From Algorimicrobium echini (GTDB lineage Bacteria > Bacteroidota > Bacteroidia > Flavobacteriales > Flavobacteriaceae), in the NCBI RefSeq assembly GCF_900115185.1, contig NZ_FOVN01000008.1, positions 18,501 through 82,500 on the forward strand: a stretch of DNA of 64,000 nt, written 5' to 3'. The stretch's first letter is position 1; the number at the start of each line of letters is the position of its first letter. The notes under the pieces were generated by a model. The model was not told where the DNA came from. It did not search any database and saw nothing but the letters and a program-made list of their open reading frames with translations. Position numbers and translations under genes: made by a program. Below, one piece after another: positions 1-9,505 of this stretch.

Positions 1-1171
1 GTAGAAATTCTTGATTGGCAAAATTATTTTCATAATTATGTGCATATTGGTAATTTTCGCCATAACCAATTTCTTTCATTAATTTGGTTGGTGCATTTCT
101 TATTGATAGAGGCACACTTAAATCGCCAGTATCACGAACAATTTGTTGGGCTTTGCCAATAGCTTTATAAGCGGCATCACTTTTTGGTGAACAAGCTAAA
201 TAAGTGACACATTGGCTTAAAATAATTCGAGATTCAGGATTCCCAATCGTTGAGACAGCCTGGAAGGTGTTATTAGCAATTACTAATGCAGTTGGATTGG
301 CGTTGCCAATATCTTCACTAGATAAAATAAGCAGGCGTCTTGCTATAAATTTTACATCTTCTCCACCTTCTATCATACGTGCAAGATAATACACAGCAGC
401 ATTTGGGTCACTCCCGCGAATTGATTTTATGAGTGCAGAAATTATATCATAATGCTGCTCACCTGTTTTGTCATATCTTGCTGTATTATTTTGAATACGT
501 TGGGTAACAAGTTCATTAGTTATAATTATATTATCAGTTTCTTGTGAATTGACTATCAGTTCAAATATGTTTAACAATTTTCGTGCATCACCTCCAGAAA
601 TACGGATTAAAGCTTCTGTTTCTTGTAATATAATTTTTTTTTGGGATAAGTAGGTGTCTTTTTCAATGGCACGTTTTAAAAGTGCTTCTAAATCGGTTTT
701 ATTAAAGGCATTTAAAATATAAACTTGACAACGTGATAGTAAAGCCGGAATAACTTCAAAACTCGGATTTTCAGTTGTAGCTCCAATTAGCGTTACCCAA
801 CCTTTTTCTACTGCCTGTAATAAAGAGTCTTGCTGTGATTTACTAAAACGATGAATTTCATCAATAAATAAAATGGGATTTTTTGTCGTGAATAAACCGC
901 CAGATTGTTTTGCCTTATCTATGACGTCTCTGATATCCTTAACACCAGAATTTATAGCACTCAATGTATAAAATGGCCTATTAGATTCCGTGGCAATAAT
1001 ATGGGCTAATGTTGTTTTTCCAATACCTGGTGGTCCCCAAAAAATTAGCGATGGAATTAAACCTTGCTTTATTTGGTTGGTTAAGGTGCCATTAGGCCCA
1101 ATTAAATGTGCCTGACTTATATAGTCGTTAAGTGTTTTAGGACGTAAACGTTCTGCTAAAGGTTCATTCAT
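1..1171 (-). CDS. rarA: Replication-associated recombination protein A (RarA/MgsA AAA+ ATPase), 3' end cut by window edge
   Basis: AAA+ ATPase of the clamp-loader-like RarA/MgsA/WRNIP1 family, which acts at stalled replication forks. The reading frame starts at the ATG complementary to 1169-1171 ([14 protein letters not shown]) and stays open to the left edge, about 390 codons. The family is usually about 425 residues, so some tens of C-terminal residues are missing. Visible motifs are Walker [10 protein letters not shown] near residues 46-54, Walker [10 protein letters not shown] near 101-109, and the sensor-1 stretch GATTENPSF near 130-138. It is divergent from the rhomboid gene across about 140 bases in which I see no clear promoter. 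Identification is firm from the motifs; the C-terminal tetramerisation region cannot be judged because it is truncated. Confidence 0.93.
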   Translation of the reverse strand, partial: MNEPLAERLRPKTLNDYISQAHLIGPNGTLTNQIKQGLIPSLIFWGPPGIGKTTLAHIIATESNRPFYTLSAINSGVKDIRDVIDKAKQSGGLFTTKNPILFIDEIHRFSKSQQDSLLQAVEKGWVTLIGATTENPSFEVIPALLSRCQVYILNAFNKTDLEALLKRAIEKDTYLSQKKIILQETEALIRISGGDARKLLNIFELIVNSQETDNIIITNELVTQRIQNNTARYDKTGEQHYDIISALIKSIRGSDPNAAVYYLARMIEGGEDVKFIARRLLILSSEDIGNANPTALVIANNTFQAVSTIGNPESRIILSQCVTYLACSPKSDAAYKAIGKAQQIVRDTGDLSVPLSIRNAPTKLMKEIGYGENYQYAHNYENNFANQEFL

Positions 1172-1314
1172 ATTGTAAATTTAAAAATAATTATAGGTTC
1201 TTTTAGAATGCTTTAGTACATTTTTGATTTTCAATTTGTAATTTTTTATCGTTCTTTCAGACTGACAATTTTACAGAACGTCATTAATGGTTAGTTATTT
1301 GTATTGGTTAGTTT

Positions 1315-2073
1315 ATGAAGAGTCAGGAGGAGTTTAAATTTTCTAATCAGGTAATTTTAGTACCAGTAGCATTTATCTTGTTAATTTGGTTGGTATTTTG
1401 GTTTGAAATTCGCTTTGGTTTTGACTTTACTAATTATGGTATATTTCCGCAGAAACTGTTTGGATTGCGAGGTGTTATTTTTAGCGCTTTTATTCATTCA
1501 GGAATTACACACTTATATCATAACACCATACCATTATTTGTATTAACGGCAGCTTTGTTTTATTTCTACAGAGAGATGGCTTGGAAAATTCTTATTTTCG
1601 GTATTCTTTTATCAGGTTTGTTAACATGGAGTATAGGTAGACCTGCGTATCATATTGGAGCTAGTGGATTGATATATGTATTAGTAAGTTTTCTTTTTTT
1701 TAAGGGTATTATTGCTAAACATTTCCGATTGATAGCGCTATCGTTGCTTGTTATCTTTCTATACGGTAGTATGATTTGGTATGTTCTGCCCATAAAAGAT
1801 GGTGTGTCTTGGGAGGGACATTTGTCCGGACTATTGGTAGGACTTGTTTTCGCTTTTCTATTTAAGAAGCACATACCAAAACCTAATAAATACCAATGGG
1901 AAGACCCACATTATAATGAAGATGAAGATCCCTTTTTGAAACATTTTGATGAAGCTGGTAACTTTATTGAAACTGTACCTGAAAATGAGGCCATTGATAC
2001 GAAAGTAGAGGAGGGAAAACCACCAATTTCTATTAATTACATTTTTAAAGAATCTAAAGATTCATCAACTTAA
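1315..2073 (+). CDS. Rhomboid family intramembrane serine protease
   Basis: 252-residue multi-pass membrane protein with the rhomboid signatures. It has the H-x-x-x-x-H-x-x-H-N segment around residues 61-70, the GxSG catalytic serine motif GASG (Ser117), and the catalytic histidine in GHLSG (His169) in a later membrane helix. The C-terminal ~65 residues are a hydrophilic acidic tail that is not part of the rhomboid core. By family knowledge it cleaves membrane-protein substrates within or near the bilayer; the substrate is unknown. The 3' end overlaps the convergent rlmB stop by 9 bases. The start is the first ATG of the frame, shortly before residues that look like a normal cytoplasmic N-terminus. 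Confidence 0.92.
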   Translation: MKSQEEFKFSNQVILVPVAFILLIWLVFWFEIRFGFDFTNYGIFPQKLFGLRGVIFSAFIHSGITHLYHNTIPLFVLTAALFYFYREMAWKILIFGILLSGLLTWSIGRPAYHIGASGLIYVLVSFLFFKGIIAKHFRLIALSLLVIFLYGSMIWYVLPIKDGVSWEGHLSGLLVGLVFAFLFKKHIPKPNKYQWEDPHYNEDEDPFLKHFDEAGNFIETVPENEAIDTKVEEGKPPISINYIFKESKDSST

Positions 2074-2802
2074 TCGTTGTCTAACTACTTCATAGAGAAT
2101 TGCGCCACACGCAACCGATACATTTAGGGATTCAATAGAACCAAATAAAGGTAGTTTTGCTTTTTTATCAGCAAGCTTTAATACCGATGGATTTATTCCG
2201 CGACCTTCAGACCCCATGATGATGGCACAAGGCACTTTAAAATCAATATCATAAATGGTGTCATGTGTTTTTTCGGTAGCAGCGATAACCGCTATGCCTG
2301 AAGCTTGTAAATGAAACATAGCATCTTTGATATGATCAACACGGCATATTGGCATTTTGAATACTGCACCAGCACTAGTTTTAATGGTATCTCCATTTAT
2401 AGGCGCACTTCCCTTTTTTTGGATAATAATGCCGTTAACTCCTGTACATTCAGCGGTACGAATAATAGCACCAAAATTTCTAACGTCACTTAACTGATCT
2501 AGTAATAAGAATAAAGGAGTTTTACCAGACTCCATAACACTTAATACTAAATTCTCTATATCGTAATAATCAATAGGTGATATTTGAGCTACAACACCTT
2601 GATGATTTTTATTTGTTAATCTATTTAGCTTTTCAACAGGAACATAGGATGCATTTATAGCCTCTCTTCTGATAAGTGATTCTAAATCGTTAGCAAGGTT
2701 GCCTTGCAATCCTTTTTGAATAAAAATTTTCTCTATAGTTTTTCCAGCTTGAATAGCTTCTATTACTGAATGTAAGCCAAAAATTTGTGTTTCCTGTTCC
2801 AT
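2065..2802 (-). CDS. rlmB: 23S rRNA (guanosine-2'-O-)-methyltransferase RlmB, SpoU/TrmH family
   Basis: 245-residue SPOUT methyltransferase. An N-terminal L30e-like RNA-binding part (residues ~1-75, beginning with the family-typical FGLHSVIEAI) is followed by the knotted catalytic domain. SpoU motif 1 is in DVRNFGAIIRTAEC, motif 2 in IMGSEGRGI, and motif 3 in SLNVSVACGAILYE near the C-terminus. By family it methylates the 2'-O of G2251 (E. coli numbering) in the peptidyl-transferase P loop. The assignment to RlmB rather than another TrmH paralogue rests on length and the N-terminal domain. It is convergent with the rhomboid gene, with stop regions overlapping. Confidence 0.88.
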   Translation of the reverse strand: MEQETQIFGLHSVIEAIQAGKTIEKIFIQKGLQGNLANDLESLIRREAINASYVPVEKLNRLTNKNHQGVVAQISPIDYYDIENLVLSVMESGKTPLFLLLDQLSDVRNFGAIIRTAECTGVNGIIIQKKGSAPINGDTIKTSAGAVFKMPICRVDHIKDAMFHLQASGIAVIAATEKTHDTIYDIDFKVPCAIIMGSEGRGINPSVLKLADKKAKLPLFGSIESLNVSVACGAILYEVVRQRLS

Positions 2803-2818
2803 GAAAACAAAGGTATAA

Positions 2819-2848
2819 AAAAACCGCTTCTATTTAGAAGCGGTTTTT
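2819..2848 (-). terminator. Rho-independent terminator of the SusC/D operon
   Basis: Perfect 12-bp stem (2819-2830 with 2837-2848) around a 6-base loop, with a T-run on the minus strand. It lies just after the stop of the last gene of the minus-strand outer-membrane operon and before rlmB, so it separates the two units. Confidence 0.85.
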
Positions 2849-2873
2849 AATATTATAATAAATAATATAGTCC

Positions 2874-3881
2874 CTATTCTTGAGCAACTACATTACCTAA
2901 ATTGTCTTTAACAGTGTATTTACCACCAACTACATCTACAGTAGCAACAACTTGTTCACCACCACCTGTAGCAGCACTTGTATCACTATATGAGAAGTAC
3001 AAACTTGGGTAAGAAATACTTGTGTGGAATTTACCTGTTTTAGCGATTTCAATTTCAAAAGGAATAGCAAAACTACCAATTAATGATTCGTCAGCAGCTA
3101 AACCTAAATTAAAATCCCATAAATCTACGATAACATCATAAGATCCATCAGCAAGAACTGTAGTTGGGTTAGATCCACCTGTGATAATGTATTCAGGGCA
3201 ATCTCCTGTGAAAGCAGAAACATTTGCACCTGCTACATAAACATCATAATCTACAACACCACATAAATCTTGGTGTTCGCTTAATGTTTCATCATCATCA
3301 GGATAAGGAGCTCCTGGATCTTCATGGTTCAATTTCAAAATCTGGTAAGTTTCATCTTTAGACCAGCTTAAACGGATACCCATGTTATCATCAGTGTAAT
3401 TAGCTACATCAAACTTTATGATGTTATTGCCATTGATTAAACCTTGACCATTTCTAGTGTTAGTTAATCTGAATGTATACTCTTCAGTACCTTCAACATC
3501 TAAATCTAAAATAGAATTAATTTGGAAAGTATATGAAGACGCATATGCAGGAACTTGAATTAAATACCCTTGACTACCATAACCATCATCTGGCGTAGTT
3601 GGAGCATTTGGTTCACTTGGATCACCAGTGTTATAATCTGCATTGTTTCCTCCAGAAATCATTTCTAATTTGAAATCTAAAGTCTCTTTGAAAGGGTTGT
3701 CAACTGTTAAAGTAACCATGACACTCTCTCCTTCGGTAATAGCGCTTTCAGATACGTTATCAATTGTAACTAACGCCTTTTGTGAAAATGTGTATTCCGT
3801 GTCATCATCATTACACGACGTAAAGCTAGCTAAAACTAAAGCTGATAGCATTAAGTGTTTTATATATTTCATTTTTATCAT
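2874..3881 (-). CDS. Surface lipoprotein of a SusC/D-type operon, Calx-beta-like N-terminal region
   Basis: 335 residues with a lipoprotein signal ending at ASFTSC (Cys23, or Cys20 if translation starts at the Met three codons downstream), followed by an acidic NDDD stretch. In Bacteroidota such +2 acidic residues fit export to the outer-membrane surface. Residues ~35-165 read like a Calx-beta-type beta-sandwich (ITEGESVMVTLTVDNP, VEGTEEYTFRLTN). No catalytic motif is seen. It is the fourth and last gene of the operon SusC-SusD-lipoprotein-lipoprotein, 8 bases after the preceding stop. Probably an accessory ligand-binding lipoprotein; the ligand is unknown. Confidence 0.75.
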   Translation of the reverse strand: MIKMKYIKHLMLSALVLASFTSCNDDDTEYTFSQKALVTIDNVSESAITEGESVMVTLTVDNPFKETLDFKLEMISGGNNADYNTGDPSEPNAPTTPDDGYGSQGYLIQVPAYASSYTFQINSILDLDVEGTEEYTFRLTNTRNGQGLINGNNIIKFDVANYTDDNMGIRLSWSKDETYQILKLNHEDPGAPYPDDDETLSEHQDLCGVVDYDVYVAGANVSAFTGDCPEYIITGGSNPTTVLADGSYDVIVDLWDFNLGLAADESLIGSFAIPFEIEIAKTGKFHTSISYPSLYFSYSDTSAATGGGEQVVATVDVVGGKYTVKDNLGNVVAQE

Positions 3882-3889
3882 TTTTAATA

Positions 3890-4798
3890 TTAATTTTTAA
3901 TGAACGTGTAACTTAAGTTCGAGTACCAAGAGATATCCGTCATAGAAACAGATGTGAAAGTAATATTCCCATTTGGACTAACTGTTCCAGCTTCTCCTTG
4001 AGTTACATAGTAAAGAGCAGTTGAACTATTATTCTCATTAAACTGCCATCCTACAATTACTAATTTACCAGCACATGCTGTGAAATCAAAAGTATAAGTT
4101 GCAGCAAATTGAGGCATATAAGAAGCTCTATATAGACCTGGTGATAATTCACTTACTGTTACAGTTCTTGATCCATAAGAATAAGAACCAGTTAAATCTG
4201 TTCTACATAATTGAAATTTAACCACAGTCGATTTAAGTTGTTCACCAATAACTACATCTCCAGAAGATGTTACCGTTTTTAAGTTTAATACAAAGTAGCT
4301 AATTTTACCAGGGTCTAACGCATCATTATAAACATCCATATTTATAAGGTCAAATGTTGAGTTTGCTGGAATTGTAGTTACTTGAGAATTATCTTCAAAA
4401 TTAAATTGAGTTCCTTGGATAGCTTCATCAACATAGTCAGACAAAACAGCAGTACCATCTTCTAAAGAAATTCTTTGAGCTTTTGAAAGTCCAAAAATAC
4501 TGGCTAATTCAGAAGGGCTATAGTTTAGTTCGTTAATGTCGCCTACTTCATATGTAACTGTAATTTCAGTGTCACTTGGTGTACCATCATTACCGCCTAA
4601 AAGGTGAACTGGTACTGCAAAATCAAATGTGCCTCCAGATAATTGTTCAAAATTTCCAAGCGAAATAGTTGATTGGAATCCAACAATTCTAGATAAATCT
4701 TCATTCTGAGTTGTGTTTTCTACTTCATCATCTACTAAACAAGAGAAGCAAATTACAGAAGCGAAAATCGCTGTAAAATAAATTTTTAAATTTTTCAT
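3890..4798 (-). CDS. Hypothetical surface lipoprotein of a SusC/D-type operon
   Basis: 302 residues with a type II signal peptide ending ICFSC (Cys20) followed by LVDDE. The rest is a soluble beta-rich protein. A region around residues 45-190 has the spacing of DUF1735-like Bacteroidota lipoproteins, but I cannot confirm the family by eye. Third gene of the operon, 18 bases after the SusD-like stop and 8 before the next gene, so almost certainly co-transcribed. Likely a surface-exposed binding or assembly partner of the SusC/D complex. No enzymatic motif is visible. Confidence 0.7.
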   Translation of the reverse strand: MKNLKIYFTAIFASVICFSCLVDDEVENTTQNEDLSRIVGFQSTISLGNFEQLSGGTFDFAVPVHLLGGNDGTPSDTEITVTYEVGDINELNYSPSELASIFGLSKAQRISLEDGTAVLSDYVDEAIQGTQFNFEDNSQVTTIPANSTFDLINMDVYNDALDPGKISYFVLNLKTVTSSGDVVIGEQLKSTVVKFQLCRTDLTGSYSYGSRTVTVSELSPGLYRASYMPQFAATYTFDFTACAGKLVIVGWQFNENNSSTALYYVTQGEAGTVSPNGNITFTSVSMTDISWYSNLSYTFIKN

Positions 4799-4816
4799 AA
4801 TTTCTATTTTTTTTTA

Positions 4817-6301
4817 TTATTGTGCCCAAAATGGTCCCGTTGCAAATACGTCTGCACTCACTTGAGAAGGTACATTCGCTGAATTTGAAATATACTCATC
4901 AGATGGGTACATCAAACGCATTGGTCTGGTTGAAGATTGAGCGGTTAAAGCTAAAGGAATATCGTCTGGGAAACCTGTTCTTGTGAACTCGATATACGAT
5001 TCAATAGCATTAATACCATTAGTTGCAATCCATTTTTGTCTCATGATAGCTTCAAACTTATCATTATCTGTTCCAACCCATCCTAAACCTGGGAGACTAG
5101 GTGTGTAACCTGATCTATCAGCTCCTAATAGTTGAAAGGAAGCGTCAATTGCCGCTTCAAAACTAGCTTGAGCATCACCTGGTATTAAACCAAATAATTG
5201 TGCTTCAGCTTGCATTAATAGACTCTCTGCAGCAGTCATTACATAGCCATCTTGAGCAGAATCAATAATTAATCCTGGTCCAAGTGGTGATAGTCCAGCT
5301 GGTGAGTTGTCACTATCAGCACCTTGTTCGTGGCCAACAATTACACCACTTCCATCATCTGCTTCGTCATATAAAAAGTTTACACGATCGTCGGCGCTGT
5401 TTATTAAAAAGTCTACAGCATATTTCGATGCTCTGATAAAGTTATAGTTTGTTGTTGGAGTCGTTTCGTTGTTAGAATATCCATTAGCTCCATAAAATGG
5501 GTTTTGTTGAGCCGTACTTTCAGAAGAATACCCAGGGTTGATAGTTGCATCATTATTTAAAAATGCAGCTGTTTGTAATTCTGGTAATTTACTTGCAATA
5601 AAAGCAGCAGATTCAGCATCACCATTCATAGTTGCATCTGTACGCTGACGTAATAACAGACGTAGTTTTAAAGAGTTACCAAACGCAATCCAACTTGACA
5701 TAGATCCATTGAATATAACATCTTCACTACCTACAGGTATCGTATTCAAGCCTGCATTGTTTATTAACTCAATAGCTTCATCAACTTGGTTGTATAACTC
5801 CTCATATATTGCACGATCATTATCATAAACAGGAGTTAAATTCTTAATTCCTTGGTGCGCTTCAAAGTAAGGAACATCACTATACAAGTCAACTACATAC
5901 TGTAAGTAAAATGACTTCATAATTTTCGATATTGCCTTATGATTATCATAATCTGCGCTTGGATAGTCTATAATAGCTTGGAAGTTATATGTACCTCTAT
6001 ATAAACCTGTAAAAATAGTATTATAGAAGTTGTTGTCAATTGCGAGTGTGAATTCTTCAGAGAAACCACCAGTAAACGAGTTTACGTTAGCTCCCCAGTT
6101 ATTCATCATCACATTTCCTAAACGATTCATAGTAATAGCTTGTGTTCTATAAGTATTACTCATAGCTCCTGCTAAAATTAAATCTGGTGTCACATCATCA
6201 GCAGAAGGTGAATTTGGGTTTTCATTTACATCCAAATAATCGCTGCATGATACAGTAATCGCGAGGATTACTAATAATAAAAATTTATATTTCGTTCTCA
6301 T
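4817..6301 (-). CDS. SusD/RagB family outer-membrane lipoprotein (SusD-like_2 type)
   Basis: 494 residues. The lipoprotein signal ends ITVSC (Cys19), followed by the family-typical SDYLDVNENPNSP segment seen at the mature N-terminus of SusD-like proteins. TPR-like helices follow (YRGTYNFQAI, SFYLQYVVDLYSDVPYFEA, YNQVDEAIELIN), and a C-terminal stretch around ESLLMQAEAQL and RQKWIATNG. SusD proteins are lids that capture nutrients at the cell surface and hand them to their SusC transporter. It directly follows the SusC gene with a 9-base gap. The subtype most often accompanies transporters of unknown or peptide-like ligands, so sugar specificity should not be assumed. Confidence 0.93.
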   Translation of the reverse strand: MRTKYKFLLLVILAITVSCSDYLDVNENPNSPSADDVTPDLILAGAMSNTYRTQAITMNRLGNVMMNNWGANVNSFTGGFSEEFTLAIDNNFYNTIFTGLYRGTYNFQAIIDYPSADYDNHKAISKIMKSFYLQYVVDLYSDVPYFEAHQGIKNLTPVYDNDRAIYEELYNQVDEAIELINNAGLNTIPVGSEDVIFNGSMSSWIAFGNSLKLRLLLRQRTDATMNGDAESAAFIASKLPELQTAAFLNNDATINPGYSSESTAQQNPFYGANGYSNNETTPTTNYNFIRASKYAVDFLINSADDRVNFLYDEADDGSGVIVGHEQGADSDNSPAGLSPLGPGLIIDSAQDGYVMTAAESLLMQAEAQLFGLIPGDAQASFEAAIDASFQLLGADRSGYTPSLPGLGWVGTDNDKFEAIMRQKWIATNGINAIESYIEFTRTGFPDDIPLALTAQSSTRPMRLMYPSDEYISNSANVPSQVSADVFATGPFWAQ

Positions 6302-6310
6302 GTTTATTTT

Positions 6311-9300
6311 TTAAAAAGTTAAATTAAGAGTCATACCGTATGTTCTAGTAATAGGATACTGACCAGTAACACTTAAACCTTGATCGTTACCAGAACTTCT
6401 TCCGATTTCTGGATCTGCATAACCTCTGTTTTCAGCAGGTAATACAATGAATGGGTTTCTTGCGTTAACACCTAGTCTTAAACTTGATAATCCTACGTTT
6501 TTCAACATATCTTTTGAAAAAGCATAACTTAATGATAATTCTCTTACTTTAAAAGCAGTTGCATCTAATACAAAGTTCTCACTTACACTTCTGTACTCGT
6601 TAGAGAAATAATCTAAATAGTTAGCGTATGTTGTACCACCTGTAATAACATTGGTGTTTGCCTCGTAAACTGGGTTAGCAGCTGTACCTGTATTGATTGC
6701 CGAGTTTGGGAAAATAAATCCTCTACGACCACCATCAGCAGACTCTACTAAGTGTCCAGACCAAGATAACCAGTCTTTAGTACCTGCCCAAAATTGGTGA
6801 CCTGTTCTATAATCCATTACAGCAGCAAGTCTGATTCCTTTATAATTTACAGCAGTGTTTAAACCTACTATATAATCAGGATTTGATTTACCTAACACTT
6901 GGAAACTACCAGTTTTTAATGGGTTACCTGTTGTAGGATCAATTAACACACGACCTTGAGGATCTCTTTGATAAGCAGTACCTTTAATTAAAGGAAACTC
7001 TTCACCAGCAGTAGCAAAAATACCAATATCAGCAAAAGCAGCTAAAGCAACCTCATCTGATTGGTCAGAAATTTTATCAATAATAGTTTCGTTTGTAGCG
7101 AAGTTAACATCTAAATCCCAACGGAAGTCTTTTGTTCTGATTGGTGTTAAACCTAAATCGATTTCAAAACCAGAAGTTGTAGATTCTGCAATGTTAACTG
7201 TAGTATTAGCTAAACCAGAAGCAGCAGAGGTAGTAATACCTGTTACCAAATCAGAGTTTTTACTTTCGTAGATAGAGAAATCTAAACGAACTCTATCACC
7301 TTTAAAGAAAGCTAAATTAAGGTTAAACTCATAAGACTCTATGAACTCATTTACTAATAAAGGATCAGCAATAGTTTGATCTAATACAAAAGAGTTTAAG
7401 CCACCAAAAGGATAACCAGTAGCTTGGTTTAAAGTTGAATTAATTTGGTATGGACCAACTCGGTCATTACCTACTTTAGCCCAGTTTCCAGAAATTTTAG
7501 CATAATTTAATATGCCACCTTTTTTCAAACCTGGGAATGCATTTGTAGCTACAAAAGATAAACCTACAGAAGGATAGAAGAATGAGTTACGGTCGTCTGC
7601 TAATCTTGAAGTCCAGTCATTACGTCCTGTTAGAGATAAGAATAAGAAATCCTTGTACCCTAAATCCATACTTCCAAGTAAAGAGAAACGACGATCTCTT
7701 TGGATAGTGTTAGATGTTGTAGGTCTTCCCGTAATGTTGTCAATGTTATAATATCCTGGGATTGTTAAGTTACTACCGCTAACTGCAGTAGAAGAAAACA
7801 TATTATCTTGGATGTTATTACCAACTAAAGCTGTTAATGAAATATCATCAGTTAACATATAGTCAAAGTTAACAAAAATATCATTATATATATTTGTTTC
7901 TTCGCTGTTGCTTTGTCCAAATTGAGAAATTGTGGAGTGATCTCCACCACCAATACCAATAGTATCAATGTATTCATTAGTATAGTTTCTTGAGTAACTC
8001 TTGAAGTTACGAACACTACTGTTCATTACAACATTGATGTTATCATTGATATCGTACTTAATGTTAGCAACACCATTCATTCTAGTTGTATTACTTGAAT
8101 TTCTAATGTTATCTCTCATCCAATATGGATTTCTGTAGTAAGATGTCCAGTGTCCTTCGTTACCAGAGTTCTCAAACAGTTCAACAGGAACGTTAGACGC
8201 TGTTTGTAATAATTCAGTAAATAAACTTGATGTTGTAGTTTTAACTGAAGACGTATTATACGTTACGTTACCACCAACATTCCATCTACCTAATTGTTTG
8301 TTACCTTTAAATAAAACCGTAGTTCTATTTAACTCATCACCTTCAACTACAAATTCTGTTTGTTGGTTATTAACAGATAGTAAAATATTACCTGTTTTAT
8401 CACCAGCAGAAAGTGTTACACCGTTTTGTAAGATAGTACCTGTCTTAAAGAACTCTTTAATGTTGTCACTATCTCCCGTGTAAGGAGCCATAATGTATGA
8501 ACCATCAGCTTGAGGTAAACCTACAGGCTGTAATGTCCCATCAAATTCAGGACCCCAACCTCCATTTTCGTAAGATGTATGAATACCATTCCAACCTTGA
8601 CCGTATTTAGTTTGACGTTCTGGAACAAATGCAACATCTTCAAAAGAGATAGAAGAGTTTATAGATACTTCAATTTTTTCACTAGATGAACCACTCTTTG
8701 TTGTAACTATAATTACACCGTTAGAACCTTGAGAACCATACAATGCACTACCACCAGCACCTTTAATTACGTTGGTAGAAGCGATGATTTCAGGCGCTAA
8801 ATTAGCAAGTGTATTTGCACTAGAGATGACACCATCAATAACAATTAACGCTTGGTTATTACCTGTTAATGAACGGTTACCTCTTAATACAATTCTAGTT
8901 GTTTGGTTAACACCGTTGTTTGTTGTGTTAATCTGTAAACCAGATACTTTACCTGTTAAACTCTGTACAACGTTAGGGTTGGCAGCTTGTGTTAGTTCTT
9001 CTGCTTCAACTACTTTAGTCGCGGCAGTTAACTCTCCTGCTGTTCTCTCAACACCTAAAGCGGTAATAATAACCTCTTCAAGAGCTTCACTATCAACCTC
9101 CATTGCAAAGCTAATGTTATTAGATGCACCAACAGTCATTTCTTTTGTTGTGTAGCCAATAAAGGAATACGATAGCACGTCTCCTGGGCTCGCGTTAATG
9201 GAGTAATTTCCATCAAAATCTGATTGAGTTCCAGTTGTAGTACCTTTTACAATAATATTAACTCCGGGAAGAGGTAGTCCGTTTTCATCGGAAATCGTTC

Positions 9301-9385
9301 CTGAAATTGTTTTTTCTTGCGCAAACGTAAGTTGCACAACAAACGCTAGAAATAGCGTTAAAATTCCACTAAACTTTGTTTTCAT
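6311..9385 (-). CDS. SusC/RagA family TonB-linked outer-membrane transporter
   Basis: 1024 residues. Signal peptide ~1-22 ending TFAQ; a CarboxypepD_reg-like domain (~25-100, ISGTISDENGLPLPGVNI); a TonB-box-like stretch EEVIITALG near 108; a plug domain (~125-235, including VQSLTGKVSGLQI and ALIVIDGV); then a 22-strand barrel ending in LNLTF with a terminal Phe, as expected for BAM insertion. It imports ligands captured by the following SusD partner using TonB energy. First gene of a four-gene minus-strand operon. No glycoside hydrolase, lyase, sulfatase or peptidase lies within reach, so the substrate cannot be inferred from neighbours. Confidence 0.95.
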   Translation of the reverse strand: MKTKFSGILTLFLAFVVQLTFAQEKTISGTISDENGLPLPGVNIIVKGTTTGTQSDFDGNYSINASPGDVLSYSFIGYTTKEMTVGASNNISFAMEVDSEALEEVIITALGVERTAGELTAATKVVEAEELTQAANPNVVQSLTGKVSGLQINTTNNGVNQTTRIVLRGNRSLTGNNQALIVIDGVISSANTLANLAPEIIASTNVIKGAGGSALYGSQGSNGVIIVTTKSGSSSEKIEVSINSSISFEDVAFVPERQTKYGQGWNGIHTSYENGGWGPEFDGTLQPVGLPQADGSYIMAPYTGDSDNIKEFFKTGTILQNGVTLSAGDKTGNILLSVNNQQTEFVVEGDELNRTTVLFKGNKQLGRWNVGGNVTYNTSSVKTTTSSLFTELLQTASNVPVELFENSGNEGHWTSYYRNPYWMRDNIRNSSNTTRMNGVANIKYDINDNINVVMNSSVRNFKSYSRNYTNEYIDTIGIGGGDHSTISQFGQSNSEETNIYNDIFVNFDYMLTDDISLTALVGNNIQDNMFSSTAVSGSNLTIPGYYNIDNITGRPTTSNTIQRDRRFSLLGSMDLGYKDFLFLSLTGRNDWTSRLADDRNSFFYPSVGLSFVATNAFPGLKKGGILNYAKISGNWAKVGNDRVGPYQINSTLNQATGYPFGGLNSFVLDQTIADPLLVNEFIESYEFNLNLAFFKGDRVRLDFSIYESKNSDLVTGITTSAASGLANTTVNIAESTTSGFEIDLGLTPIRTKDFRWDLDVNFATNETIIDKISDQSDEVALAAFADIGIFATAGEEFPLIKGTAYQRDPQGRVLIDPTTGNPLKTGSFQVLGKSNPDYIVGLNTAVNYKGIRLAAVMDYRTGHQFWAGTKDWLSWSGHLVESADGGRRGFIFPNSAINTGTAANPVYEANTNVITGGTTYANYLDYFSNEYRSVSENFVLDATAFKVRELSLSYAFSKDMLKNVGLSSLRLGVNARNPFIVLPAENRGYADPEIGRSSGNDQGLSVTGQYPITRTYGMTLNLTF

Positions 9386-9505
9386 TTTGTATTTTATTTG
9401 AATTAGTCTAGGCCAAAAATCATAATAAAAAGTTAATTAAACAATAAATAAGGGTTAAAATTTTAAAATATTTTCAAAATCAAGCCTTTTTAACACCTAT
9501 TATTG

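Noticed and set aside
204..389. 61-codon plus-strand open frame at the left edge
   Set aside because: It lies antisense to the rarA coding frame, whose motifs are unmistakable, and its product has no recognisable content.
8298..9155. Plus-strand open frames opposite the SusC gene
   Set aside because: They are shadows of the SusC plug and barrel coding frame; no start context or family content.
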